From contig JAEWOP010000143.1 in the NCBI GenBank assembly GCA_023399635.1, forward strand, positions 1 to 11,312: 11,312 nucleotides of DNA, given 5' to 3'. Every line of letters starts with the position of its first letter. Position 1 is the first letter of the stretch. Source of the stretch: Pseudomonadota bacterium (lineage in GTDB: Bacteria; Pseudomonadota; Alphaproteobacteria; Rhizobiales; Rhizobiaceae). Of the stretch, positions 1-6,970 are shown in pieces. The notes below the pieces were generated by a model. The model searched no databases. It had not been told where the DNA came from and worked only from the letters and a program-made list of their open reading frames with translations. Position numbers and translations under genes: made by a program.

Positions 1-1
1 G

Positions 2-1732
2 TACTACCTCAACGAGCAGATGAAGGCGATCCAGAAGGAACTGGGCGACGGCGAAGAAGGCTCCAACGAGATCGCGGAGATCGAGGAGCGCATCGCCAAG
101 ACCAAGCTTTCCAAGGAAGCCAAGGAAAAGGCCGATGCCGAGCTGAAGAAGCTGCGTCACATGAGCCCGATGTCGGCGGAAGCCACCGTCGTGCGCAACT
201 ACCTCGACTGGCTGCTCGGTCTGCCCTGGGGCAAGAAGTCCAAGGTCAAGATCGACCTCAACGCTGCCGAGAAGGTTCTCGACGAGGATCACTTCGGTCT
301 CGACAAGGTCAAGGAGCGCATCGTCGAGTACCTTGCCGTTCAGGCGCGTGCGACGAAGTTGAAAGGCCCGATCCTCTGCCTCGTCGGCCCTCCGGGCGTC
401 GGCAAGACCTCGCTTGCCAAGTCGATCGCCAAGGCGACCGGCCGCGAATATGTGCGTATGGCGCTCGGTGGCGTTCGTGACGAGGCCGAGATCCGCGGTC
501 ACCGCCGCACCTACATCGGCTCGATGCCCGGCAAGATCGTGCAGTCGATGAAGAAGGCCAAGAAGTCCAACCCGCTCTTCCTGCTCGACGAGATCGACAA
601 GATGGGCATGGACTTCCGCGGCGACCCGTCTTCGGCTCTGCTCGAGGTGCTCGATCCGGAACAGAACTCGACCTTCATGGACCATTACCTTGAAGTTGAA
701 TACGATCTGTCGGACGTGATGTTCATCACAACGGCGAACACGCTGAATATCCCGGCGCCGCTGATGGACCGCATGGAGATCATCCGGATCGCTGGCTATA
801 CCGAAGACGAAAAGCGCGAGATTGCAAAGCGTCACCTTCTGCCGAAGGCAATCAAGGAGCACGCGCTGCAGCCGAACGAATTTTCGGTTTCGGACGATGC
901 CCTGATGGCGGTGATCCAGCAGTACACGCGTGAAGCGGGTGTGCGCAACTTCGAGCGCGAACTGATGAAGCTCGCCCGCAAGGCGGTGACCGAGATCATC
1001 AAGGGCAAGACGAAGTCGGTCGAAGTCACGGCTGCCAACATCCACGACTATCTGGGCGTGCCCCGGTTCCGCCACGGCGAGGCCGAGCGCGAGGATCAGG
1101 TCGGCGTGGTTACGGGTCTCGCCTGGACGGAAGTCGGTGGCGAACTGCTGACGATCGAAGGCGTGATGATGCCGGGCAAGGGCCGCATGACGGTGACCGG
1201 CAACTTGAAGGATGTCATGAAGGAGTCGATTTCGGCGGCGGCATCCTATGTCCGCAGCAGAGCCGTCGATTTCGGCATCGAGCCGCCACGCTTCGACAAG
1301 TCGGACATCCACGTCCACGTGCCGGAGGGCGCTACGCCGAAGGACGGACCGTCGGCCGGTGTTGCCATGGCAACGGCAATCGTCTCGATCATGACCGGCA
1401 TCCCGGTCGACAAGAACGTGGCCATGACCGGTGAGATTACGCTGCGTGGTCGGGTACTCCCCATTGGTGGACTGAAGGAGAAGCTGCTCGCAGCCCTTCG
1501 CGGTGGCATCAAGAAGGTTCTGATCCCGGAAGAGAATGCCAAGGATCTGGCGGACATCCCGGATAACGTGAAGAACAACATGGAGATCATCCCGGTATCC
1601 AGGATGGGAGAGGTCATCGCACACGCGCTTGTGCGTGCGCCGGAACCCATCGAATGGGACGGCTCGATCGAAACACCGCTGGTCGCAACGGTCGAAGGCG
1701 TTGATGACACGGGAAGCACGATCGCTCACTAA
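2..1732 (+). CDS. lon: Lon ATP-dependent serine protease (5'-truncated by window edge)
   Basis: Lon is a cytosolic homohexameric AAA+ protease that unfolds and degrades misfolded and short-lived regulatory proteins. The reading frame is already open at base 2, so the true start lies upstream. The 576 residues seen begin in the coiled N-terminal/linker region. The AAA+ domain follows, with Walker A GPPGVGKT at 386-409 (window residues 129-136) and Walker B LFLLDEID, with the DE at 587-592. The C-terminal protease domain has the catalytic Ser in PKDGPSAG (codon 1352-1354) and the catalytic Lys in GGLKEKLL (codon 1481-1483). The Ser-Lys spacing of 43 residues equals E. coli S679/K722. That alignment implies about 228 residues are missing, giving a full length near 800, normal for the family. 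No frameshift is seen. It is followed by its own terminator and then hupB, the same neighbour order as in E. coli. Confidence 0.97.
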   Translation, partial: YYLNEQMKAIQKELGDGEEGSNEIAEIEERIAKTKLSKEAKEKADAELKKLRHMSPMSAEATVVRNYLDWLLGLPWGKKSKVKIDLNAAEKVLDEDHFGLDKVKERIVEYLAVQARATKLKGPILCLVGPPGVGKTSLAKSIAKATGREYVRMALGGVRDEAEIRGHRRTYIGSMPGKIVQSMKKAKKSNPLFLLDEIDKMGMDFRGDPSSALLEVLDPEQNSTFMDHYLEVEYDLSDVMFITTANTLNIPAPLMDRMEIIRIAGYTEDEKREIAKRHLLPKAIKEHALQPNEFSVSDDALMAVIQQYTREAGVRNFERELMKLARKAVTEIIKGKTKSVEVTAANIHDYLGVPRFRHGEAEREDQVGVVTGLAWTEVGGELLTIEGVMMPGKGRMTVTGNLKDVMKESISAAASYVRSRAVDFGIEPPRFDKSDIHVHVPEGATPKDGPSAGVAMATAIVSIMTGIPVDKNVAMTGEITLRGRVLPIGGLKEKLLAALRGGIKKVLIPEENAKDLADIPDNVKNNMEIIPVSRMGEVIAHALVRAPEPIEWDGSIETPLVATVEGVDDTGSTIAH

Positions 1733-1770
1733 GGCGACAGCTTCCGTTATGCCAAATTGGCACGATGCGT

Positions 1771-1800
1771 AAAAAAGCCGGCTTACAGCCGGCTTTTTTT
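1771..1800 (+). terminator. Rho-independent terminator of lon
   Basis: A perfect GCCGGC/GCCGGC stem (1777-1782 with 1788-1793) is extended by A-tract/T-tract pairing (1771-1776 with 1794-1799). The loop is TTACA and the hairpin ends in seven T residues. It lies 38 bases after the lon stop codon. The A-tract on the left makes it usable from either strand, but no minus-strand gene ends here. Confidence 0.92.
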
Positions 1801-1868
1801 GTGAAAATGAGGCTCTGCCCCTTGTTTTTCAGGCTTTCTCGGCGCTTGTGGCTTGTGAAGGCCGACAG

Positions 1869-1882
1869 CGACATTATTGTCG
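1869..1882. promoter_or_regulatory. Short inverted repeat in hupB leader (possible operator)
   Basis: CGACA (1869-1873) and TGTCG (1878-1882) form a perfect inverted repeat around TTAT, 50 bases before the hupB start. It lies in the 132-base lon-hupB intergenic region, where I could not place a convincing -35/-10 pair. It could be a protein-binding site, but a 5-base arm is weak evidence. Confidence 0.25.
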
Positions 1883-1932
1883 AGCCCGAATTAACTTGAG
1901 TCGTTTCAATACCGTTTGAAAGGGGTGGAAAC

Positions 1933-2211
1933 ATGAACAAGAATGAACTGGTTGCCGCAGTTGCGGAAAAGGCTGGCCTCTCCAAGGGCGATGCTGCTTC
2001 AGCTGTTGACGCTGTATTTGAGACTGTTCAGTCCGAATTGAAGAATGGCGGCGATATCCGCCTTGCTGGTTTCGGCAGCTTTTCCGTTTCCCGTCGCGAA
2101 GCCTCGAAGGGCCGTAACCCTTCCACCGGCGCTGAAGTTGACATTCCGGCTCGTAACGTGCCGAAGTTCTCGGCCGGCAAGGGCCTGAAGGACGCTGTCA
2201 ACAACAAGTAA
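1933..2211 (+). CDS. hupB: HU family DNA-binding protein (histone-like, HU-beta type)
   Basis: HU is a small basic nucleoid protein that binds and bends DNA as a dimer and helps replication, recombination and transcription. The 92-residue product has the normal HU length and starts MNKNELVAAVAEKAGLSK. It carries the family signature GFGSFSVSRREASKGRNPSTG-like stretch (about residues 46-66), including the DNA-contacting arm with its RNP motif, and ends in the usual short lysine-rich helix. The ATG at 1933 is supported by a purine-rich ribosome site AGGGGTGG at 1921-1928. It sits directly downstream of lon, as in many Proteobacteria. Strong terminators on both sides indicate a single-gene transcript. 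Codon use is like that of its neighbours but somewhat richer in T-ending codons. Confidence 0.97.
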   Translation: MNKNELVAAVAEKAGLSKGDAASAVDAVFETVQSELKNGGDIRLAGFGSFSVSRREASKGRNPSTGAEVDIPARNVPKFSAGKGLKDAVNNK

Positions 2212-2230
2212 CTTGTGCTTCTATCTATCG

Positions 2231-2258
2231 AAGGCCCGGTTTTAACCGGGCCTTTTTT
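2231..2258 (+). terminator. Rho-independent terminator of hupB
   Basis: AAGGCCCGGTT (2231-2241) pairs with AACCGGGCCTT (2244-2254), with a T-rich loop and a run of six T ending at 2258. It begins 20 bases after the hupB stop and separates hupB from the next, independently controlled gene. Confidence 0.92.
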
Positions 2259-2301
2259 GTTGCTCCTGGAGCGTCCTTCAGCATCCTCTAAGGTGCGTTG
2301 C

Positions 2302-2319
2302 ATGTCATCTGCCTGTCAT
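2302..2319 (+). promoter_or_regulatory. Predicted PhoB box (phosphate-starvation activator site)
   Basis: ATGTCAT (2302-2308), a 4-base spacer CTGC, then CTGTCAT (2313-2319): two 7-base direct repeats with an 11-base period. This is the organisation of the PhoB binding site known from E. coli and rhizobia (consensus CTGTCAT-N4-CTGTCAT), matching 13 of 14 repeat positions. It lies between the hupB terminator and the downstream phytase-like gene, 51 bases before that start codon and on its strand. No clear -10 hexamer was found downstream, so the promoter itself is unplaced. Confidence 0.68.
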
Positions 2320-2357
2320 GCAGTTGCCGCACAAGCGCCTCTGTTCGCTTCATGGAC

Positions 2358-2363
2358 AGGAGG
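2358..2363 (+). promoter_or_regulatory. Ribosome binding site fixing the start of the phytase-like gene
   Basis: A full AGGAGG lies 7 bases before the ATG at 2371. It decides between that start and the upstream in-frame ATGs (for example 2302, 2317 and 2353). Those would make the hydrophobic export signal internal and would place coding sequence over the PhoB box. Confidence 0.85.
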
Positions 2364-2370
2364 GCTTCCC

Positions 2371-4566
2371 ATGAGAAATTCCGTGCGCGCCGCGTTGGTT
2401 GCGGCCTTGCTTGCTTCCGCTGCACTTCCCGCTTCCGCCGATCCGGTGTTCAACCGCATCTCGTCATTCTCGGTCCCATCCAATCTGCCGACGGACAAGG
2501 AGAAGGTTACCGCGACGTCTGCCGAGATCATCACGGCGTCGGAAGACGGCAACATGCTGATCTACTCCGACAGCCCGCTCGGCGGCATCGGATTTGTCGA
2601 TATTACCGATGCCAGGGCGCCGAAGGCGGCCGGTGCATTGATGATGGACGGTGAGCCGACATCGGTTGCTGTTGCAGGCAGCAAGGTTCTGGTCGGCGTC
2701 AACACGTCTGAAAGCTTCACCAGTCCGTCGGGCCGGCTTTCTGTTGTAGACATCGCCTCAAGATCGGTCGACGTGACCTGCGACATCGGCGGCCAGCCGG
2801 ACTCGCTTGCCGTATCGGATGACAAGAGCTTCGTTGCCATCGCGATCGAGAATGAGCGTGATGAAGACGTCAACGACGGTGCCATTCCGCAGATGCCCGC
2901 GGGCGACCTCGTTCTCATCTCGCTGAAGGATGGCGTCGCCGATTGCGGCACCCTGAAGCGCGTCGCCCTGTCGGGTCTCTCCGAGATCGCCCCGGAGGAT
3001 CCCGAGCCCGAATTCGTTTCGATCAACAGCCTCGGTGAGATCGCCGTGACGTTGCAGGAAAACAACCACATCGCCATCATCGACGGCAAGACCGGCCGAG
3101 TGACGTCGCACTTCTCTGCCGGCACCGTTGATCTGGAAGGGATCGACACAAGCTCGGACGGCGCCTTGTCCTTTACGGGCAACAGGGAAGGCGTCCCGCG
3201 CGAGCCGGACGCGGTTAAGTGGCTTGACGATGATCGCCTCGTTGTTGCGAACGAAGGCGACTGGAAGGGTGGTTCGCGCGGCTTCACCATCTTCAACAAG
3301 ACCGGCGAAGTGGTTTACGAAGCTGGTGCGTCGCTCGAACATGCCATCGCCCAGATCGGTCACTTCCCCGACAAGCGCGCCAGGTCCAAGGGTATTGAGC
3401 CGGAAGGCCTCGAAGCAGCCACCTTCGGTGACAACAAGTACTTCTTCGTGCTGTCCGAACGCGCTTCGATTGTTGCGGTCTACAAGGACGCCGGTGCTGA
3501 GCCGGAACTCATGCAGCTCCTGCCGTCGGGCATCTCGCCGGAGGGCGCTGTCGCCATCCCTGGCCGGAACCTGTTGGCCACAGCCAATGAAGCCGATCTC
3601 GGGGAAGATGGCGGTGCCCGGTCGCACGTCATGCTGTATGAGCTGGCGGAAGGCGAGGCTGCTTACCCGATGCTCCGTTCCGACATGGTTGATGGCAAGC
3701 CGATTGGCTGGAGCGCGCTTTCAGGTCTCGTGGGCGATGCCGAAAAGGCCGGTATGCTCTATGCCGTGAACGACAGCTTCTTCGGCGCACAGCCGATGAT
3801 CTTTACAATCGATGCAACGCAGAAGCCGGCTGTCATCACCTCAGCGCTGCCGGTTACCCGTGGCGGCGCCGCTGCACAGAAGCTCGACCTGGAAGGCATT
3901 ACGATCGACGGCAAGGGCGGCTTCTGGGTTGCCTCCGAAGGCGATCCGGCGACACTCATCGGCCACGGCATCTACAATGTCGACTCCAAAGGCGAGATCA
4001 AGACGGAGATCGGCTTTCCGGTTGAGCTGCTGGCCGGGCAGACCCGGTTCGGTCTGGAAGGCATTACCTCCGTTGGCGCCGGCGACGACCTGACGCTCTG
4101 GATGGCAGTCCAGCGCGAGTGGAAGGACGACGAACAAGGCACCGTCAAGCTTGTCTCCTATAAGCCGAAGTCGAAGGAATGGGGCGCGGTTAGCTATCCG
4201 CTGGACAAGACAGAAGCCGGTTGGGTCGGTCTTTCCGAGATCACCGCTCATGGCGACCACGTCTATGTCGTGGAGCGCGACAACCAGATTGGTGACGCGG
4301 CCAAGCTGAAGAAGCTCTACCGCGTTGCCATCGCCGACCTGAAGCCCGGCAAGATCGGCGAGACCTTGCCGATGGTCAGCAAGGAAGAAGTTTACGATTT
4401 CATTCCGGACCTGAAGGCTGCCACCAAGGGCTACGTGGTCGATAAGCTGGAAGGCTTTGCCTTCGACGCCGCTGGTAATGCCTATGCCGTTACCGACAAT
4501 GATGGCGTCGATGACTCCTCCGGCGAAACGTTATTCTGGCAGGTGCAAATCAACGTCACCAACTGA
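2371..4566 (+). CDS. Exported phytase-like/esterase-like beta-propeller protein
   Basis: The product has 731 residues. The start at 2371 is chosen because of the AGGAGG and because it exposes a classical Sec signal peptide (MRNSVRAALVAALLASAALPASA, shown by the basic start, alanine/leucine core and ASA cleavage site before DPVF), so it should be periplasmic. Residues about 30-440 form repeated short beta-rich units (for example LSVVDI, SLAVSDDKSFVAIA, NHIAIIDGKTG, RLVVANEGDW) typical of a propeller, like the choice-of-anchor I group. Residues about 447-731 match the phytase-like domain family (PF13449 type), with repeated LEGIT/LEGF motifs (KLDLEGITIDGKGGFWVASEGD-like, FGLEGITS, KLEGFAFDAAGN) and acidic loops such as TDNDGVDD that could bind calcium. 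Only two cysteines are visible (VTCDIGG and ADCGTL), which would suit one disulfide. The upstream PhoB box suggests a role in phosphate acquisition. The substrate is unknown, and enzymatic activity is inferred from family names only. Confidence 0.85.
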   Translation: MRNSVRAALVAALLASAALPASADPVFNRISSFSVPSNLPTDKEKVTATSAEIITASEDGNMLIYSDSPLGGIGFVDITDARAPKAAGALMMDGEPTSVAVAGSKVLVGVNTSESFTSPSGRLSVVDIASRSVDVTCDIGGQPDSLAVSDDKSFVAIAIENERDEDVNDGAIPQMPAGDLVLISLKDGVADCGTLKRVALSGLSEIAPEDPEPEFVSINSLGEIAVTLQENNHIAIIDGKTGRVTSHFSAGTVDLEGIDTSSDGALSFTGNREGVPREPDAVKWLDDDRLVVANEGDWKGGSRGFTIFNKTGEVVYEAGASLEHAIAQIGHFPDKRARSKGIEPEGLEAATFGDNKYFFVLSERASIVAVYKDAGAEPELMQLLPSGISPEGAVAIPGRNLLATANEADLGEDGGARSHVMLYELAEGEAAYPMLRSDMVDGKPIGWSALSGLVGDAEKAGMLYAVNDSFFGAQPMIFTIDATQKPAVITSALPVTRGGAAAQKLDLEGITIDGKGGFWVASEGDPATLIGHGIYNVDSKGEIKTEIGFPVELLAGQTRFGLEGITSVGAGDDLTLWMAVQREWKDDEQGTVKLVSYKPKSKEWGAVSYPLDKTEAGWVGLSEITAHGDHVYVVERDNQIGDAAKLKKLYRVAIADLKPGKIGETLPMVSKEEVYDFIPDLKAATKGYVVDKLEGFAFDAAGNAYAVTDNDGVDDSSGETLFWQVQINVTN

Positions 4567-4588
4567 ACCTTTCACGATCAGAATCGAA

Positions 4589-4614
4589 AAGGCCGGGCAT
4601 CGCTGCCCGGCCTT
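4589..4614. terminator. Bidirectional terminator between convergent genes
   Basis: AAGGCCGGGCA (4589-4599) pairs perfectly with TGCCCGGCCTT (4604-4614) around a TCGC loop. On the minus strand the stem is followed by TTTT, serving the aldo/keto reductase gene. On the plus strand the T-tract is interrupted (TTCACTTT). It lies between two convergent stop codons (4566 and 4635). Confidence 0.85.
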
Positions 4615-4634
4615 CACTTTGTTTCGAGCCCGAT

Positions 4635-5621
4635 TTACCAGCGCTGGTGGACATGCGGCGCGATCAGCCGCGCGTAGACTTCCCTGGCTGCCGTCATCAA
4701 GTCGTTGGAAAGCGGGGCCAAATCGGCTGCCGCGGCATTGGACCGGGCCTGCTCGGCATTGCGGGCGCCCGGGATGACGACGGTCACCGCCTCGTTCATC
4801 AGGATCCACTTCAGCGCAAAGGCAGCCATAGGGGCTCCCTGCGGCACCAGCTTGCGGACCTCCTCGACGGCCTGCAGTCCGACTTCCAACGGCACACCGG
4901 CAAAGGTTTCGCCCACGTCAAAGGCTTCCCCATGGCGGTTGAACTGGCGATGGTCGTCAGCGGCGAAGGCCGTCTCGCGATTGATCTTGCCCGAAAGAAG
5001 ACCGCTTGCGAGCGGCACACGGACGATAACGGCGACATTCTTGCGCTTCGCCTCCTTGAAGAACAGGTCGGCCGGGCGCTGACGGAAGATATTGTAGATG
5101 ATCTGGATGCTGACCACATCCGGATACTCGATAGCCTTCAGCGCTTCCTCGACCTTTTCGACGCTGACGCCATAGTTCTTGATCTTTCCTGCCTTGCGCA
5201 GGTCGCCCAGCGCACCGAACACCTCCGGCCGATAAAGAACCTCTGTCGGCGGGCAGTGCAGTTGGACGAGGTCCAGGCTGTCGACGCCGAGATTGCCGAG
5301 GCTGCGGTCAATGAAGGCTTCCAGGTTGGCTTTGGTGTACCCGTCGGCATTGTGCGGATTGAGCCGTCGGCCCGCCTTGGTCGCGACCATCGGCCTGTCG
5401 CCCGCGCGCCCGCCTAGAACGCTGCGGATGATCGTTTCCGATCGCCCGTCACCATAGACGTCGGCAGTGTCGAGGAATGTTACACCGGCATCGAGCGCGG
5501 CTTCGAGTGCAGCCCGTCCTTCCGCCTCGCTTACGTCCCCCCAGGAGCCGCCAATCTGCCAGGCACCGAAGCCGATCTCGCTGACGCTAAAGGATGTGCG
5601 TCCGAACGCGTTCTGTCTCAT
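4635..5621 (-). CDS. Aldo/keto reductase
   Basis: A 328-residue soluble NAD(P)H-dependent oxidoreductase of the aldo/keto reductase superfamily, a TIM barrel that reduces aldehydes and ketones. The family tetrad is complete: Asp51 and Tyr56 in FLDTADVYGDGRSE, Lys82 in VATKAGRR, and His122 in LVQLHCPP. Near the C-terminus, VVIPGARNAEQARSN is the typical cofactor-binding segment. Length is normal. The start at 5621 is supported by a GGAGGA site (plus-strand TCCTCC at 5625-5630) 3-4 bases upstream. The pattern suggests the YajO/Tas/general stress-type branch rather than a sugar-specific enzyme, but the substrate cannot be read from sequence. It converges on the phytase-like gene and diverges from the DNA repair pair, so it is probably a single-gene unit. 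Confidence 0.93.
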   Translation of the reverse strand: MRQNAFGRTSFSVSEIGFGAWQIGGSWGDVSEAEGRAALEAALDAGVTFLDTADVYGDGRSETIIRSVLGGRAGDRPMVATKAGRRLNPHNADGYTKANLEAFIDRSLGNLGVDSLDLVQLHCPPTEVLYRPEVFGALGDLRKAGKIKNYGVSVEKVEEALKAIEYPDVVSIQIIYNIFRQRPADLFFKEAKRKNVAVIVRVPLASGLLSGKINRETAFAADDHRQFNRHGEAFDVGETFAGVPLEVGLQAVEEVRKLVPQGAPMAAFALKWILMNEAVTVVIPGARNAEQARSNAAAADLAPLSNDLMTAAREVYARLIAPHVHQRW

Positions 5622-5688
5622 GGGTCCTCCATTTCAAGCCGTCGTCCACAGGCCCGATACCTGCGCTTTCGCCGTGCCCGGCAATTGC

Positions 5689-5717
5689 CTAAAACACCTG
5701 CTCAGCAGAGACAACAA
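5689..5717 (-). promoter_or_regulatory. Weak candidate promoter for the aldo/keto reductase gene
   Basis: On the minus strand, TTGTTG (5712-5717) and TTTTAG (5689-5694) are separated by 17 bases, about 70 bases before the reductase start. The -10 match is poor (3 of 6). The region lies in the 110-base space between divergent genes, so a promoter for each direction is expected here. No good promoter for the plus-strand gene was found. Confidence 0.25.
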
Positions 5718-5731
5718 AAGCAAGCGATTCG

Positions 5732-6970
5732 ATGTCCTTCTTCCGTTTCATCCATGCCGCCGACCTGCATCTCGGCAGCCCTTTCCAGGGACTGGCCATG
5801 AAGGATGCCGCCGTGGCTGAGATCTTCCTGGAGGCAAGCCGCAAGGCCTTCAGCGCACTCGTGGACCAGGCGATCGAGCGGAAGGTGGATTTTTTTCTGG
5901 TCGCCGGCGATGTCTATGACGGCGACTGGAAGGACAACAAGATCGGTCTCTTCTTCAACCGCGAAATTGCACGGCTGGAGCGGGCGGATATTCCTGTTTT
6001 CCTCCTGAAGGGAAACCATGACGCCGAAAGCGTCATCACCCGGACGATTACGTTGCCGAAGAACGTACGGGAATTTCCCGTCAACAAGCCGGGCAGCTTT
6101 ACGCTCGATCACCTGAAGGTGGCCCTGCATGGCCAAGGGTTTGCCGAGCGCTCCGCCAACGAAAATCTGGCGCTGGCCTATCCGCCGCCGAAAACCGGCT
6201 GGTTCAATATCGGCGTGCTCCACACCTCACTCACCGGCCGTGAACCGCATGCGGCTTATGCGCCCTGTTCGGTGGAAGACCTGCGCTCGCGTGGGTACGA
6301 TTATTGGGCGCTCGGCCATGTGCACGACTATGAGGTCGTAGCAGAGGACCCTTTGATCATCTTCCCGGGCAATCTCCAGGGGCGCAGCATCCGAGAGCAG
6401 GGGGCGAAGGGGGCGGTGGTCGTGACGGTGGAAGATGGTCGCATCAGCCATGAGCGCATCATCACCGACAGCGCGCGGTTTGCCGAGACAACGCTGACTG
6501 TGGATACGGAGGATGACCTGGCGGCAATCCTGCGCCGGATCGAAAGCACTCTGGAAGCGGTTGCGGAGCAGATGGAAGGACGGCCGCTTGCATTGCGCAT
6601 CAGGCTTACGGGCAAAAGTCGCTATCGGCACGAGCTGCTCGCCCGCGCGCAGGATTTTCGCGACGAGGCACAGGCCGCCTGCCATCGCTGCCACGAGGAC
6701 ATCTGGCTGGAAAAGCTCGAGGTCCGCGTCGAGGATGCTCGGGCTTCGGAAACGGGAACGACGGCCCAGGGAGGCTTGGGCATCGAATCGCTGCTTGTCG
6801 GGGACCTGCCTCCGGCGCTTGTCGAGGAAGCGGAGGCGCGGTTGGCGGAAATCGTCGCGCGCCTACCCGGCGGTATCGGTGCGCGCGACCTGGCGCTCGG
6901 CGATGATGGCGCAACGTTGCTTGCCGAGGCACGTGCGCTTCTGCTCGGCCGCGCCGGCGGAGCTCGCTAG
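5732..6970 (+). CDS. DNA repair exonuclease, Mre11/SbcD-like metallophosphoesterase (YhaO-type)
   Basis: A 412-residue calcineurin-like metallophosphoesterase, the nuclease subunit of a presumed Mre11-Rad50-like complex that processes DNA ends. All metal-binding motifs are present in order: DLH (Asp11, His13), GDVYD (Asp60), GNHD (Asn95, His96), His164 in LHTS and GHVH (His196, His198). The phosphoesterase core ends near residue 260. The remaining roughly 150 residues, rich in acidic and arginine residues, are where family members carry capping and partner-binding segments. The start at 5732 agrees with homologous starts (MSFFRFIHAADLHLG), although no strong ribosome site precedes it. The stop TAG abuts the ATG of the Rad50-like gene, so the two are almost certainly cotranscribed and translationally coupled. 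The overall pattern resembles B. subtilis YhaO more than E. coli SbcD; I infer this from motif spacing and the partner gene. Confidence 0.9.
   Translation: MSFFRFIHAADLHLGSPFQGLAMKDAAVAEIFLEASRKAFSALVDQAIERKVDFFLVAGDVYDGDWKDNKIGLFFNREIARLERADIPVFLLKGNHDAESVITRTITLPKNVREFPVNKPGSFTLDHLKVALHGQGFAERSANENLALAYPPPKTGWFNIGVLHTSLTGREPHAAYAPCSVEDLRSRGYDYWALGHVHDYEVVAEDPLIIFPGNLQGRSIREQGAKGAVVVTVEDGRISHERIITDSARFAETTLTVDTEDDLAAILRRIESTLEAVAEQMEGRPLALRIRLTGKSRYRHELLARAQDFRDEAQAACHRCHEDIWLEKLEVRVEDARASETGTTAQGGLGIESLLVGDLPPALVEEAEARLAEIVARLPGGIGARDLALGDDGATLLAEARALLLGRAGGAR

Noticed and set aside
2215..2370. Upstream extension of the phytase-like reading frame by up to 52 codons
   Set aside because: It would overlap the hupB terminator and the PhoB box and bury the signal peptide; the AGGAGG at 2358 supports the start at 2371.
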